Made by a program: the position numbers and the translations under genes
Notes under the pieces: generated by a model
Seen by the model: the letters and a program-made list of their open reading frames with translations, nothing else
Database searches by the model: none
Told to the model about the DNA's origin: nothing
In this document: in pieces, positions 37,501 through 49,500 of the stretch
How the letters are laid out: each line of letters starts with the position of its first letter
Numbering within the stretch: the stretch's first letter is position 1
Source: Capitulum mitella
Taxonomy: Eukaryota; Arthropoda; Thecostraca; Pollicipedomorpha; Pollicipedidae
NCBI GenBank assembly: GCA_030062745.1
Contig: CP099843.1
Location: 20,378,997 to 20,442,996, forward strand
Direction: 5' to 3'
DNA: 64,000 nt

Positions 37501-40500
37501 AGAGCAAGGAAATACTCCTTCAGTTACAGCTAATTATCAGTGACTCGCTTTTCTATGAGACTATTTTGTTAAACATGAGAACAGAAACAGTAGCATATGC
37601 AGTACTTAAACGCAGTAAAAAAAAGGCGATTGGTACGTAAGATACAGGAAGAGATAGCTGGGTTAGGGAAACGCATGGATTTGGATCCCGCAGAAAGCCC
37701 AGCTGGATGCAAAGAAAAGAGGAAAAGGAAATTGGAAGCATTGAGATACCCTTACATTCAAGGAATTATCGTACGATGTAGGGCAAAATGGTATGAACAT
37801 TCCGAGAAGTCGACTGGATATTTTTTGGGCATGGAACAAAAGAAATTATCTGAGCAAGCTCATTCCTGCCTCATCTAGCGATGACGGACGAGACAAAAAC
37901 GATCAGGAACGTATACTTAAGTTTCTAACCGAGCACTTTCGCGAAGTGTTTTTCCACCATCATTGGCAAGACGATAGTGGAGGATTCCTTGATGGGTTAG
38001 ATCTGAAAAAGCTTAACGATGCCGATAAGAAAGTGATGAAACGCCCAACCGAAATGCCGGAAATTAAAAAGGTGCTGTTTGAAATGAAAATTATAAAACA
38101 CCTGCAACTGATGTCTTCCCAGCTGAATTTTTCAAGTATTTTTGGAATGAGTTGGGATGCTTCATATATGACATGATCCAAGGAAGTTACGAAAAGCGTT
38201 CGTTGCCAGTCACTGAAAGACGGAATTATGATGCTTATACCAAAACCAGGAAAGCCGAGAAATCAGGTTACGTCATACAAACCCATAACACTCTTGAATA
38301 CGTCCTGTAGAGTGATAGCGGGAGTATTATCGGAAAGATTTAAGCGAGTGATACCCAGTCTTATACACCCAGCCCAAACAGGCTTTCTTAAGAACAGATT
38401 CGTTGGGGAGAATACGCGTTTGATTGCTGACATGATTGATTTCATGGGGAAAAAGCGCAAAAGATGTATGTTTGTCAGCCCAGATATCGAGCGGACCTTC
38501 AGTTCGGTCAGCTGGGGTTTCCTTACTGACGTGCTAATGAAACAAGAGTTCACATTAGAGGTTATCAACTGGTTTCACACCCTTTACAATAATTCGAAAA
38601 CCCGATTTTTTTTCAATGGTTGCTTATCAGAGGGCATAGTTCTGGAAAGGTCGTGTAGATTAGGAGCCCGCTAAGCTGTGATCTATTTCTGCTGGTGATC
38701 GACTGTCGTCTAAGAAAAATTGACCGGAATCTGGACAGCAAAGGCCTTAAGATAGGCAATAAGGAATTCAAACTGTCGTGTTATGCTGATCACACATTGT
38801 GCATACTTGATGGCTCAGAGGACATCTGTCGATAATTATTTCACGACTTGGGTGTTTTTGTTAATTTTTCTGGTCTCACTCCCACTATCACTAAGACGAA
38901 AGCGATGTGGGTAGGGAAACATAGGGATACGGATTATATGAGCATGGAATCCCCATCAACCGAGTGACGAGGTTGAAAGTCCTTGGGATAATTTTTGAAA
39001 ATGCAGATGAAAGAACAATAAGTGAAATAAACTTTTGGTCGAAGGAAAAAACTACAGGCAACGGTAAAAAGCTGGTCAAAGCGAAAGGTGTCGCTGCTTG
39101 GCAAAATGACCATTGTTAAGTCACTTTTGCTCTCAAAACTCATGCATTTATTCCTGGTGCCGACCAACCCCAGTGCATGCTACATTCAATGGTTAAATTC
39201 TTTACTGTTTAAGTTACTATACTGTTTACTGGAACGGAAAGACAGAACGGATTAAATGTAAAAACTTGATGCGGAGGATGAAATGCGGTGGTTTTGGGTA
39301 TGACTGACATAATGCTGTTTATCAATGCATTGAAGATAACTTGGGTCAGGCAAGAGATCACGCCAACGCATAGCTGGGTACAAGTCTGAAGAAAATGTAA
39401 GTAACGGCCAGTGCATTTGCAGGAGAAATCGTGCTTCGGCTATCAAGCTTTCAGAAAATGTTAGCCGTTACTTCTGGCAGGATGTCATAAAAGCATTTAG
39501 TGAGTTTTCCGGTGCATATGAGATATTGTCAGATGACTGGAATACGTGCCTGTTGTGTTGCTGATATATGACAAAATTAAATACAAGCTGCATATATTCT
39601 TGGGATAGAAAGGGTCTTAGATATTTCAGCGATGTTTTGGAAGACGGTTGAAGGGTTATAACGTACGAGAACATTAAGGAAAAGTACCCTCTCTTTGGAA
39701 TAAGTTTGGATTATTCTGCGTTGGTTAACAGTATGCCAACACAATGGAAAAGCGCACCAAAACTAAAAACCAAGGCCAAGTCGTACACCCTGCCATTCGC
39801 AAACTATTGCAAGGAACGACCGGCGCGAAATATTTCTATGAGTTTCTTGTTACGCACAAATATGATAATTACGCAGACTCTTGGGAAAAGTCATGGGAGG
39901 AGCAATATCAACACAGAGAGATGGAATGACCAAACGTCTATAAAAGTGTAGTTGAGGCGTTCTCTTTCGTTTCGTACCGAGCATAACATTATAACATATT
40001 CACGAAGATTCATGTAACGAAGTCGATGCTGAAAAATTTGGGATTGCCGATTTCGACATTTCCCCCTGGTGCAGATCAGTCCAAGAGACATCGCGACATA
40101 AATTCTGGAGTTGCCAATACGTTCAGGAGTTATGGATTGCCGTCAGGAACTGGCGAGTTAAAATGGAAACTGATCATTCGAGTATGCTTCGGGAGAAGGG
40201 TATCATTCTTGGGCTAGGGAATACACGACTGGTTAACCACGTTATTCTGGTCAAATGCATCATCTCGAGAGACACAAATTTATGTTTAGAAGAAGTTAAA
40301 CAAAAGTCGAAAGCTGATATTAAAACAGAATACTTGATAGCTTCGTTACGGGGCGCAGACGCAAATGAATCAAAAAGTGGTTAACTTGGAAGATGTGTAG
40401 ATCCTCTTTTTACCTGGTGATTTTGTAGTTGACGGTGAGAGGCGAATGTGTATGACATCGTGTTTGTATGTGTGAGTGTGACTATAAGATGTATGAGTAT

Positions 40501-43500
40501 GAGTATGCAGTAGTGTGCGAAGTGTCAATGTAACGCAGTTAGTGATGTATGCCAATGAATTAATAAACTAGCCCTTAGGTGGGAACAGACATAAAAACCT
40601 ATTCCCAGAGGGCTCGACGGCATGGCGGATTCCCGGCAGAGACGGATTCCCCCCCCCCCCCCAGATCTCGTTTCATCGCAACGAACGACAATAGATTTGC
40701 CATGACCTGAACTACATTTTGATGAAAAGGAGTTTTCAGAATTCTGAAAAGGGTGGATACAGGGGGTAAAAAAGTCAAAATTGAGATATTTTTGGGTTTG
40801 TTATAACTTTGTTGTTTATGGAACGATTTTGATGAAATTGGCATCAACCGAGAGATTATGAATGGGACTTTTACCATTGGTCCATGCATTTGAGATTTGG
40901 GGAAAATTCATCGGCGTTTACATGGTTTCAAAATTAGGAGGATTAGTTTTCAAAAACTGAATTAACAAAAAAGTTAAATGCGTTTTTTAACTTCTTCTAG
41001 TCATGTTATGCTCAAGCAGTACAAATCACATAACATGGTATAATTTTAGCACAGACGGTGCCAGGGACATGAAAAAGAAGAACTGTCATTATCACATGTT
41101 CTTCAGGTCAGCTTACGACCTTTGACGCTAAATGACCTCAAGTGACCTTAGAATCACCTGGGATGATCTTGTGTACATTTCGTATTGTTTGAAAACGTTT
41201 CCAATCATTTGAATTCACTCCATTTCTAAAATCCCATTTCACGGCTGTTGTGAGATAGGGTACGCGCACCAACATTTTAGGTCAGAACTCCGTGACCCGA
41301 CGTGATATCAACCTGAGACGTGGTACGCAAGTAGAGGTCTCCTTTATACGCCATATTTGCTCCGGGTTTGGCATTTAGAAAATGGTGCCAAAATTGTTAC
41401 TATAAAACCAAATTTTGACTTTTAACCTTGACCTAACCTTGTGAAATGACCTCAAATGTACAAAATTGTATTTGTATGCTGCTCAACTATTTACCTATAC
41501 ATCCATATAAAGTACTAGGTTCTATCTTAAAAACGCCATTTTTGGCAGATAGTTTTTGTTTACCTTCAGCAGAGCCAAAAATGGCCTGAGGTGTCTCCCA
41601 GAAACGTTGCCTGGCTCCGCCCCTGAGCAAAAAAGAATTTTGAGATTTTGCTACGGTGAGTAGAACACATAACTAGTAAACGTCATCAAGTTTCGTGGAG
41701 CTGCGTCAAAAACCCTGGAACTGGCAAGCAAAAAACTGGAGGGGGTGGATTCAACCCCCTTCCGGCAATAGGATTAAAACAGAGATCCCTGTTCCGTGCT
41801 CCTGCCCGCTACGTAGGATTCCGTGCTGGGAGTGCAGATTTTGCGCCCACCCTGCGATCTCGAAAACTACTGGTCCGATTTCTTAGCGAAAACGGCGTTT
41901 GATAGCCTGTAGCGAGACCTTTATTCTTCAAAAGAAAAAAATGACGAAAATTTCGAAAAGGGGATAGGGTGTTCGGAATGGAATATAAATAGAGGTTTTC
42001 TCGTACGAGCTTCCTGGCCTCATTTTATGGCCGATTTTATTCGAATTGTCATTCTTCCAACAATCGATAGGTTCATCACATATGTTAGGAAGAGAAGAAT
42101 TTTCAAAATTCAGAAGTCCAAAATAGGCGTATCAGGGGCACATAAAATGGGGAACTTTGGGGAATGTTGATTCATTCTACAGCATATCGTGAGTCTGGCG
42201 AGCCTATTCGTCTTCGGGGAATGTTTTCATATGTGTCACATGCCATATTATATACATATGACAAACGCCCATAGGCGGATCCAGTCGCCAGATAAAGTGG
42301 GTTGACTTCCTACATGGTAAATTGAGTCACAGTTCTTAGGAGTAAAGAAAGGAAATGAAATCTTTCTTTTTCGTCAACCCAGAGCCGCCTCTGATATTTA
42401 TTTTCACTGAAATATATGACATTTGTCAGTAAGGTACGTGAAACTGACAAAACCAGTCGTAGAGATCCAGATGTCTGTTAGGCCCACTGATGTGTGCCCT
42501 GAAGACGATGCCTGGAAACATTCCTGGCGACATATGAAGGCAAATTATATATCGTAAAGTAAGATTGATATGTCTCTGTTATACTTTGGCTTTGTTTATT
42601 CATACAGTAAGCCATACATTCTTAGGAATTACAAAATATAAATACCCATTTTACATATCCCCGGATCCGCCATTGACCAACATTTTTCCTAAAAATGCTT
42701 GCAAGTGTGCAAATGACAAACATTCGAACATTCGAACTTTCTGCAGCATAATAAAGAGCATCAAAACAGTACAGCCTTTGGCAAGGATAAATTTCTCAGA
42801 TTTTGTCAAAACATACTGTATTTAGGAGGTCTTTTATATTGCAAACAGTATAAAAAAGGAAGCATGTAGGGGAAGCCATCAAATTTCGTGAAGCAACTCC
42901 CAAAAGTCCAGGTATGGCGAGCATAAACCTGGAGCCCTGCCAGCACGGATTAGCACGGATTAGGGTCAAGGCTGTCGGGAAGCGCACATTGATCGTGGCG
43001 TCTTGCATCTGTCCCCGGATGGCTGCGGCGGGAGTTCCATCGATTTCCGGGACACCGGCGACCGGCGGCGGCACGTGCTGGATCGCCGAGATCACGGTGA
43101 CCCTCATTCCAGCCGAGCTCTTCCTCTCTCTGGCCTTGCACTGCCACTCCCCGGCCCTGCTCTTTCCAGCCCTACGGTCTCCCGTTACGAGGATCTCCTC
43201 TTGAGTGTCCTGAAAGTTCTCCTGAAGCTGCATCCCTTCTCGAAGGTCTTCTACATGTCAGGGAGTTGTGCCAGAGTAGTCTCTGATACCATTTACATTT
43301 ACAGTTGCGTCATGTCGTCCCACTGTCTTCAGGTTATGATGAATGAAAAATTGTCCTAAAGCGAGTACCCACTCGTGCACTGCAGCCATCCCGGAGCGCA
43401 CTTCGTTTACATTTGCTACACAGGTCTCCAGTTGGGGCAAGGTGTAGAATTCAGTTTACACTTTTGGTCGGCGATGTTTTGGTGCCAACATTGGCTGGTC

Positions 43501-46500
43501 TAGGCGTTGTTTGCCCTCACCTTCCCCCGAATTTTCTCTTCATCTCGAATCCGGATCACGCTATGTTGCGCACCTTCAAAAATGGGAAAATGGAAATCTT
43601 TACTCATTGTTGTGTTGTTCTTGATTTGGTTTTCCTTCTAAAGGGCCAGAAAGCTATTGCAGTACGCCGGAAACCGGAAGGTGTAAAAGGTGTTAGCCCT
43701 ACGTTTTGTAATCAGAGGAGAATGTGACAATGACTGATCCATGTATCCGTCAGTGGGCATAACTTCCATGGATAGCTTGAGCACCGCGGCGAATTTTCGC
43801 GGTGTACTGCTCACCGTCGGACCCAGTATTTTGATGGGGAATACAGGAAATGTTACGGTAGGCGCCAGAAAACGTGCCCACATGCCACACTTATTTCTGA
43901 CATCGTGCAGTGGCGACGAATTCGGATTCGCATCGTGATAGCACGATTTGTATGGAAATATGTACAGGACAGCATGGGATAACACAGCAGCCCATTGTCA
44001 TTAGCATGACAAATGGAAGACTGCCCATGAATGCATTTTTTTGGCAAAGAGTGTCGTTTGATGGTCTTTACCAATGCCTATGTCATCGGGAAGATGATTA
44101 GAGCCACTGCAGCTGTGGTAGTGCCTCTCCGAGACGCAGCCTACAATCCACTCAGAAAAGCCAGTGTTTTCTAAATTCTGCTCGTATGTTTCAACGATAA
44201 AGTGATGAATGGCATTCAACAGGCGTCGGAATGTTGGGCTACATTTCTTCCTCGACGTGAAAAATGGCCGTCTTTAAGTTCGAACTCATTTAACACTTGG
44301 TCTGACAGTATCTAGCATAGTCTGGTATTTATTAATGGCATGATCTGACGTTAATCCGCCACCGTCTGGCATACCTTCTGCCGCCGTTGAATGGCTGAGG
44401 GGGCCAAAATCGATTCCCTCGTATCTAGAAAACCAAGGGTTTGACTTGAATACATTTAACAGTAGTCAATAGAGACGCCTTTTTCGTCTTGTTGCCTTGG
44501 AAAATTTCTCAAGATCTTGGGAAATCGGCTTTGATCTTGGGATATTCAGATCTGGAATGAAATCTTGGGAAGTGTTGTTGATTTTGGTGGAACGTTTTTT
44601 ACAGAACACGTGGCAATAACTGAGCTTTCCGAGTAAGTGAATGTGCATTAAGCAACACCTTTTACCTTTACATACAATGAAATCATGCGTTTTATGTCAC
44701 ATCAAGTCAGGTCATGGTGAGTTGATGTTATTCATATCTGAATTACTCATATACCATGGTAATGGCAATGTTGTCGATTTCTCTTGAGGAAGTGTGTACA
44801 ATACTTGGGCTGGAAACTCGCGAATTTTTATCATGATGGCCGATGGGTGGAAATTCAATTACTGAAACCCTATCTTAACCAGCGCACGACCGAGGTTCGA
44901 CGACGATCACGCCCGACTGGGGGGTGGCATTTGACCGCCCCCTCTAACTTACGAAAGGTTGGTCGCACGATAAAAATAAACACACCGTTGGCAAAGCTGT
45001 GACAAGTAGAGCACGAATTTGGTCTCATTTTTAGTTTTAGATAATATGTAAGGAATTTACCTCCTATATATGTTTTGACTGCATGAGACCAAGAAACGGC
45101 CTGAATCTCAAGGGCTATGACTAACAACGCATAGATAAAGGCACCAACGCACAGGTATAGGCCAGCAGTTGCCCATACACGTCTAATTTGTCAGATTTGT
45201 TCAATACATACGCCGAAATGTTGAGTTAAGGACACGGCAATTTTCACGCCGGTTGTCGGCCGGCGCGGCAGCCGTACGCAGGAAGAAATTTAACGGAACT
45301 AATTTTAGCGTTCTTTTATTTTCACGAGATTAGCCTATCGATGTAAATTTTATTCATCTTAATGGTTCTTGTGATGGTTTCTCATGCTTAAATTTTGAAA
45401 AAATGCATTAGTTACCAATCGACACAATTGGCGAAGCTTTATTCGCGAGAGCCTGTTTATTTCCCAAATATGCAATTTTTAGAACTTTTTGAGGTTCTTG
45501 GTATTACTTACGTCTGTGCAAGCCAGTTCTGTCATTTTACACTCATTCTGAGTAATTCATCGCTGATTTTGACGGTGGTGCATTTTGGCTTTCAACAGTT
45601 ATTCGTGACCTGACCTCAGGTCAATGGCTGGAAGTCATTGGTATTTCGTCCAGTGACGGTAACTAGATGTGTGCTTCATTGCACACTAAAAATGTTAAGA
45701 AAAATTCCACCAATTTCCGAGAAAAAACGACGACATGTTTTAAAAATGGGCTTGGCCATAGGTCAATGACCCAGAAAATTACGAAAAATCTGAGATTACA
45801 GCTTTGTTGCATCTATCAAGATGACTAATCCCTGAAAGCATTATTGTGACATCTTGTTTTGCGAAAAAGTTACAGGGCGCTAAACTTTTTTGAACATAGG
45901 TCCGTTTGACCTGACCTAGGTCGGACACCTGACTTGACCTGAAGTCAAAAATTCGATACAAGGCGGAAAAATAATCAAGCAAAAGGTACACGAAGTTCCG
46001 TGGCGATGTGTTTGTTCGTTCTCTCGCAATCCAAGAAAAACCTCAGGGGGGCGGTCAACCGCCACCCCCCAGTCGGGGGTGGGTTAAGTCGCGTCACGCC
46101 GACGACGCCGGGGTCTCGGCTTCAGCGTGCCGTGCAATGTCAGATTTCCGAGATATGTAATATGATGTGATAAACGTCTCTTCATGTATGGTTATGAAAA
46201 TGCAGCTTCAATAGGCGTTAATAACGTTTAAAAACGATTTTGGAATCTTGGGAAATGTGACACCAAAGAGGGAAATCGTAGTCAGAATCCTGAGAAATTC
46301 AGCCTGACCTCAGTGTAGCACTGGTCTCCAAACACAATACATTATCTCCTAGCTTGATTTGTAACGTCACGGTCAGTGATGAACAGAATGTCGGCGTGCG
46401 TGTCTGAAAAAAATATGCAACGCTTTTAATAAGATCGCGGAAGTGAAGAGTTGTGTTAAGTATGAATTTTATATCAAAGGAAAGGTGAAGTTTGATGCAC

Positions 46501-49500
46501 CTGTTTGTAACAGAACTATTTTCCTAAGAACTGTTCGATTCTAAAGTAGTTTGACGTAAAATTCTAAAGAGTTCCTATAAATATCTCCATCTGTAAGACA
46601 GTCCCATTGTTCAGGTGTTCAAGGCCGAGTTTGACGTACTCAGACAAAGGCGTCTGGGATGCCCGGGGCCTTTAGCTTTCAGTAATGGGAGTGTTAGGCT
46701 AAATGGCATTATCAGTGATATGGCTAGATACTTCCCGTGGAAATGCCAGTGCAAGCGACAAACAATGCAAATTAGTATCCTGCGTTTTTTGGAATCGCTA
46801 TACGATACCTCCAACTCTGGTCTAGAACTCCTCGCATTATCAGTTTACGCCCCTCGTTTGACTACTTTGTCGTCTTTCATTGGTTCACATCACGTCAGTT
46901 TTATACGTCCTGGCCCACATCGTTTCCGTTTTTAGGAAATATAAATAGCACCCCGTTCGTCGTCACGGAGGTACTTGTGGTTTTGAAGGCGTAGTGGAAG
47001 GACCTCCGTATAATGTGGGTGCCGGTATAGGTGTTTGGTGAATGACTGACGTGAATAGCAGTTGGACTTATAAAAGATTTTCTCTCTGACTGACTCTAGA
47101 GAAAAGCTGGCACGAATTCACCTGTCACGCAGGCAGTTAGAAATCTTCTACACTCTTATGGCGTCCTCAGATAAAGGAAGGGCTGTCTTGACGCAGCCTC
47201 CGAAAGTTTTGTAGCTTGCGGTTGTGATGCTATGACCAGCTGTGTAGCCAGGGGCGGGGGGAGGGGCAAACGTTAACAAATGACCAGCTGTGTAGCGGGG
47301 AGGGGGGAGGGGCAGACGTTAACAAATGACCAGCTGTGTAGCAAGCGGCGGGGGAGGGGCAGACGTTAACAAATGACCAGTTGTGTAGCGGGGAGGGGGA
47401 AGGGGCAGACGTTAACAAATGACCAGCTGTGTAGCGGGGAGGGGGAGGGGCAGACGTTAACAAATGACCAGCTGTGGAGCGGGGCGGTGGAGGGGCAGAC
47501 GTTAACAAATGACCAGCTGTGTAGCGGGGAGGGGGAGGGGCAGACGTTAACAAATGACCAGCTGTGTAGCGGGGCGGGGGGAGGGGCAGACGTTAACAAA
47601 TGACCAGCTGTGTAGCGGGGAGGGGGGAGGGGCAGACGTTAACAAATGACCAGCTGTGTAGCGGGGAGGGGGAGGGGCAGACGTTAACAAATGACCAGCT
47701 GTGTAGCGGGGCGGGGGGAGGGGCAGACGTTAACAAATGACCAGTTGTGTAGCGGGGCGGGGGGAGGGGCAGACGTTAACAAATGACCAGCTGTGTAGCA
47801 AGAGGCGGTGGGAGGGGCAGACGTTAACAAATGACCAGCTGTGTAGCGGGGAGGGGGGAGGGGCAGACGTTAACAAATGACCAGCTGTGTAGCAAGGGGC
47901 GGGGGGAGGCGCAGACGTTGACAAGGCGGTGTTACGTACGGCCACGCTCTCTTACTTAGATTCAGTTTTTCGTTCTCGTGTTGTTTCAGCTTACGGTCAT
48001 GTTCAGGTTCTGAGACACGATCGCTACTTTATACGTTGCTCATAAATAGCTTCGGGAACAATAGCGTTGTTTGTCCGCCGCAGCCCGACAGCGTCCGGCG
48101 GCAGCCGACGATCCTGGCGGGCCGGTCCGTGCAAGGTATATTGCGTCATAGATATTATTGTTCTGGCCGGATTGCGACGGTTTTGCGCAGTTTAATTTGT
48201 AATTTATCAGTAATATTATATCCGCAACAGAATTATGGTCTGTTTATCGGTTGAATCGGTTGTGAGATGACCTTCAAAATTCATAACATATTCCAGCCGT
48301 CAAGTTATTCTTCTTGCATCGCGAAATCACACCATAGAATTGACAAAGTATTTATACCATGCGAATTCCTGCTGAATTCACCTTAAGGTGATGTTTACTG
48401 TTTTTCTTGGAGGCATGGCTACCTGACCAAATAACAGGCTGAGGCGTGCCGCCGCCGCGTGGCTCGACAGTTGTCCATCATCGCAGTGCTATTGTGGCTT
48501 TGATTGTGAAGAAATTCTTAACAAAAGAATATTCATGACGCCACAATGCGTCGAACTGATTATCTGGCAGGTATGGAACGTTTAGCACTATCATCGTGCA
48601 CGGCTGGGACGCAGTCGATAACAAATCAGAGGCTGCGCTAATAGCAAAACTCCTGGGTTTCGCAAGCTTAATGCGAATCCTCGGCAGTCGCGGGTTAACT
48701 GCAGGCTCCCTCTCGGGCTGTGGCATGGAATCGTTTTGCTTATTGTTCAGCGTACAATGGCCTCTGCGGCATGAAACGAAAATGATTGCCAATGAGGACG
48801 AATGGCGTTACATTGACTTACGGTGGTTCGAAACTGTTGACGCGATGAAAAGTTTCTTCTTGCACCCATTTATCAAATGAGTACGGCAAACCCCTGCATG
48901 CCGTACTCAGTCACGAGTACGGCATGCAGGGGCCTCACAGTATATAGGGACCCTTTGAAGACAAGCAACGAAGCAGTTACTGACTACGGGAGTATTAATC
49001 ATTCTAATCAGTCTAGGCAATCTAATCTATTTTTTTAATATATTCAGTAATTCAACTAATCAGTCAAGGGAAATAGGATTTGTGCATGTACGCAAACGCT
49101 TCGGTTTGGAAGTCGTGATATGCCGAGTATCAGCCGTGTAATAATAGCGTGTTTTTGACTGAAGCGATACCCGCTCGGATTTTGAGATCCACTGTGGTGC
49201 AGCTGCATTCATGAACCGGGCCGGTGCTCGTCCGATGACTGGGTTCCTTGGTGTGATGTGGCCTTGTCCCCTCAGGTGTCGTTTTGGCTGGACGTGGACG
49301 CCATACCATCTCGCGTCACGCTCGGGGTCACGACGTTGCTCACAATATGCTCAGAGACCTCAGGAACCCCGGACAAAATGCCACCAGGTGAGGGATTTCG
49401 CTGCCCCCCCCCCCCGCTGTCAGATGTCTACTGCTGGGTGCTCTTGCAAACTGTCGTTTTGTGCCGGGTCAGTTTCAATTTGTTTCACAAGGAATTCGCC

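Larger units (their letters stand above)
32401..49275 (+). other. Channel intron 7 (16.9 kb)
   Basis: It carries a CpG patch, two copies of family 3, an L1/Tx1-like LINE, TTAA elements, a 46-bp minisatellite and a perfect hairpin. No second gene was recognised inside it. Confidence 0.8.

Noticed and set aside
46615..46935. 106-codon frame after a possible acceptor
   Set aside because: No donor at the end, no family resemblance, surrounded by repeats.
47230..47603. Long open frames on both strands over a regular direct repeat; possible CRISPR
   Set aside because: Units are contiguous with no unique spacers and the genome is eukaryotic; frames arise from the minisatellite.
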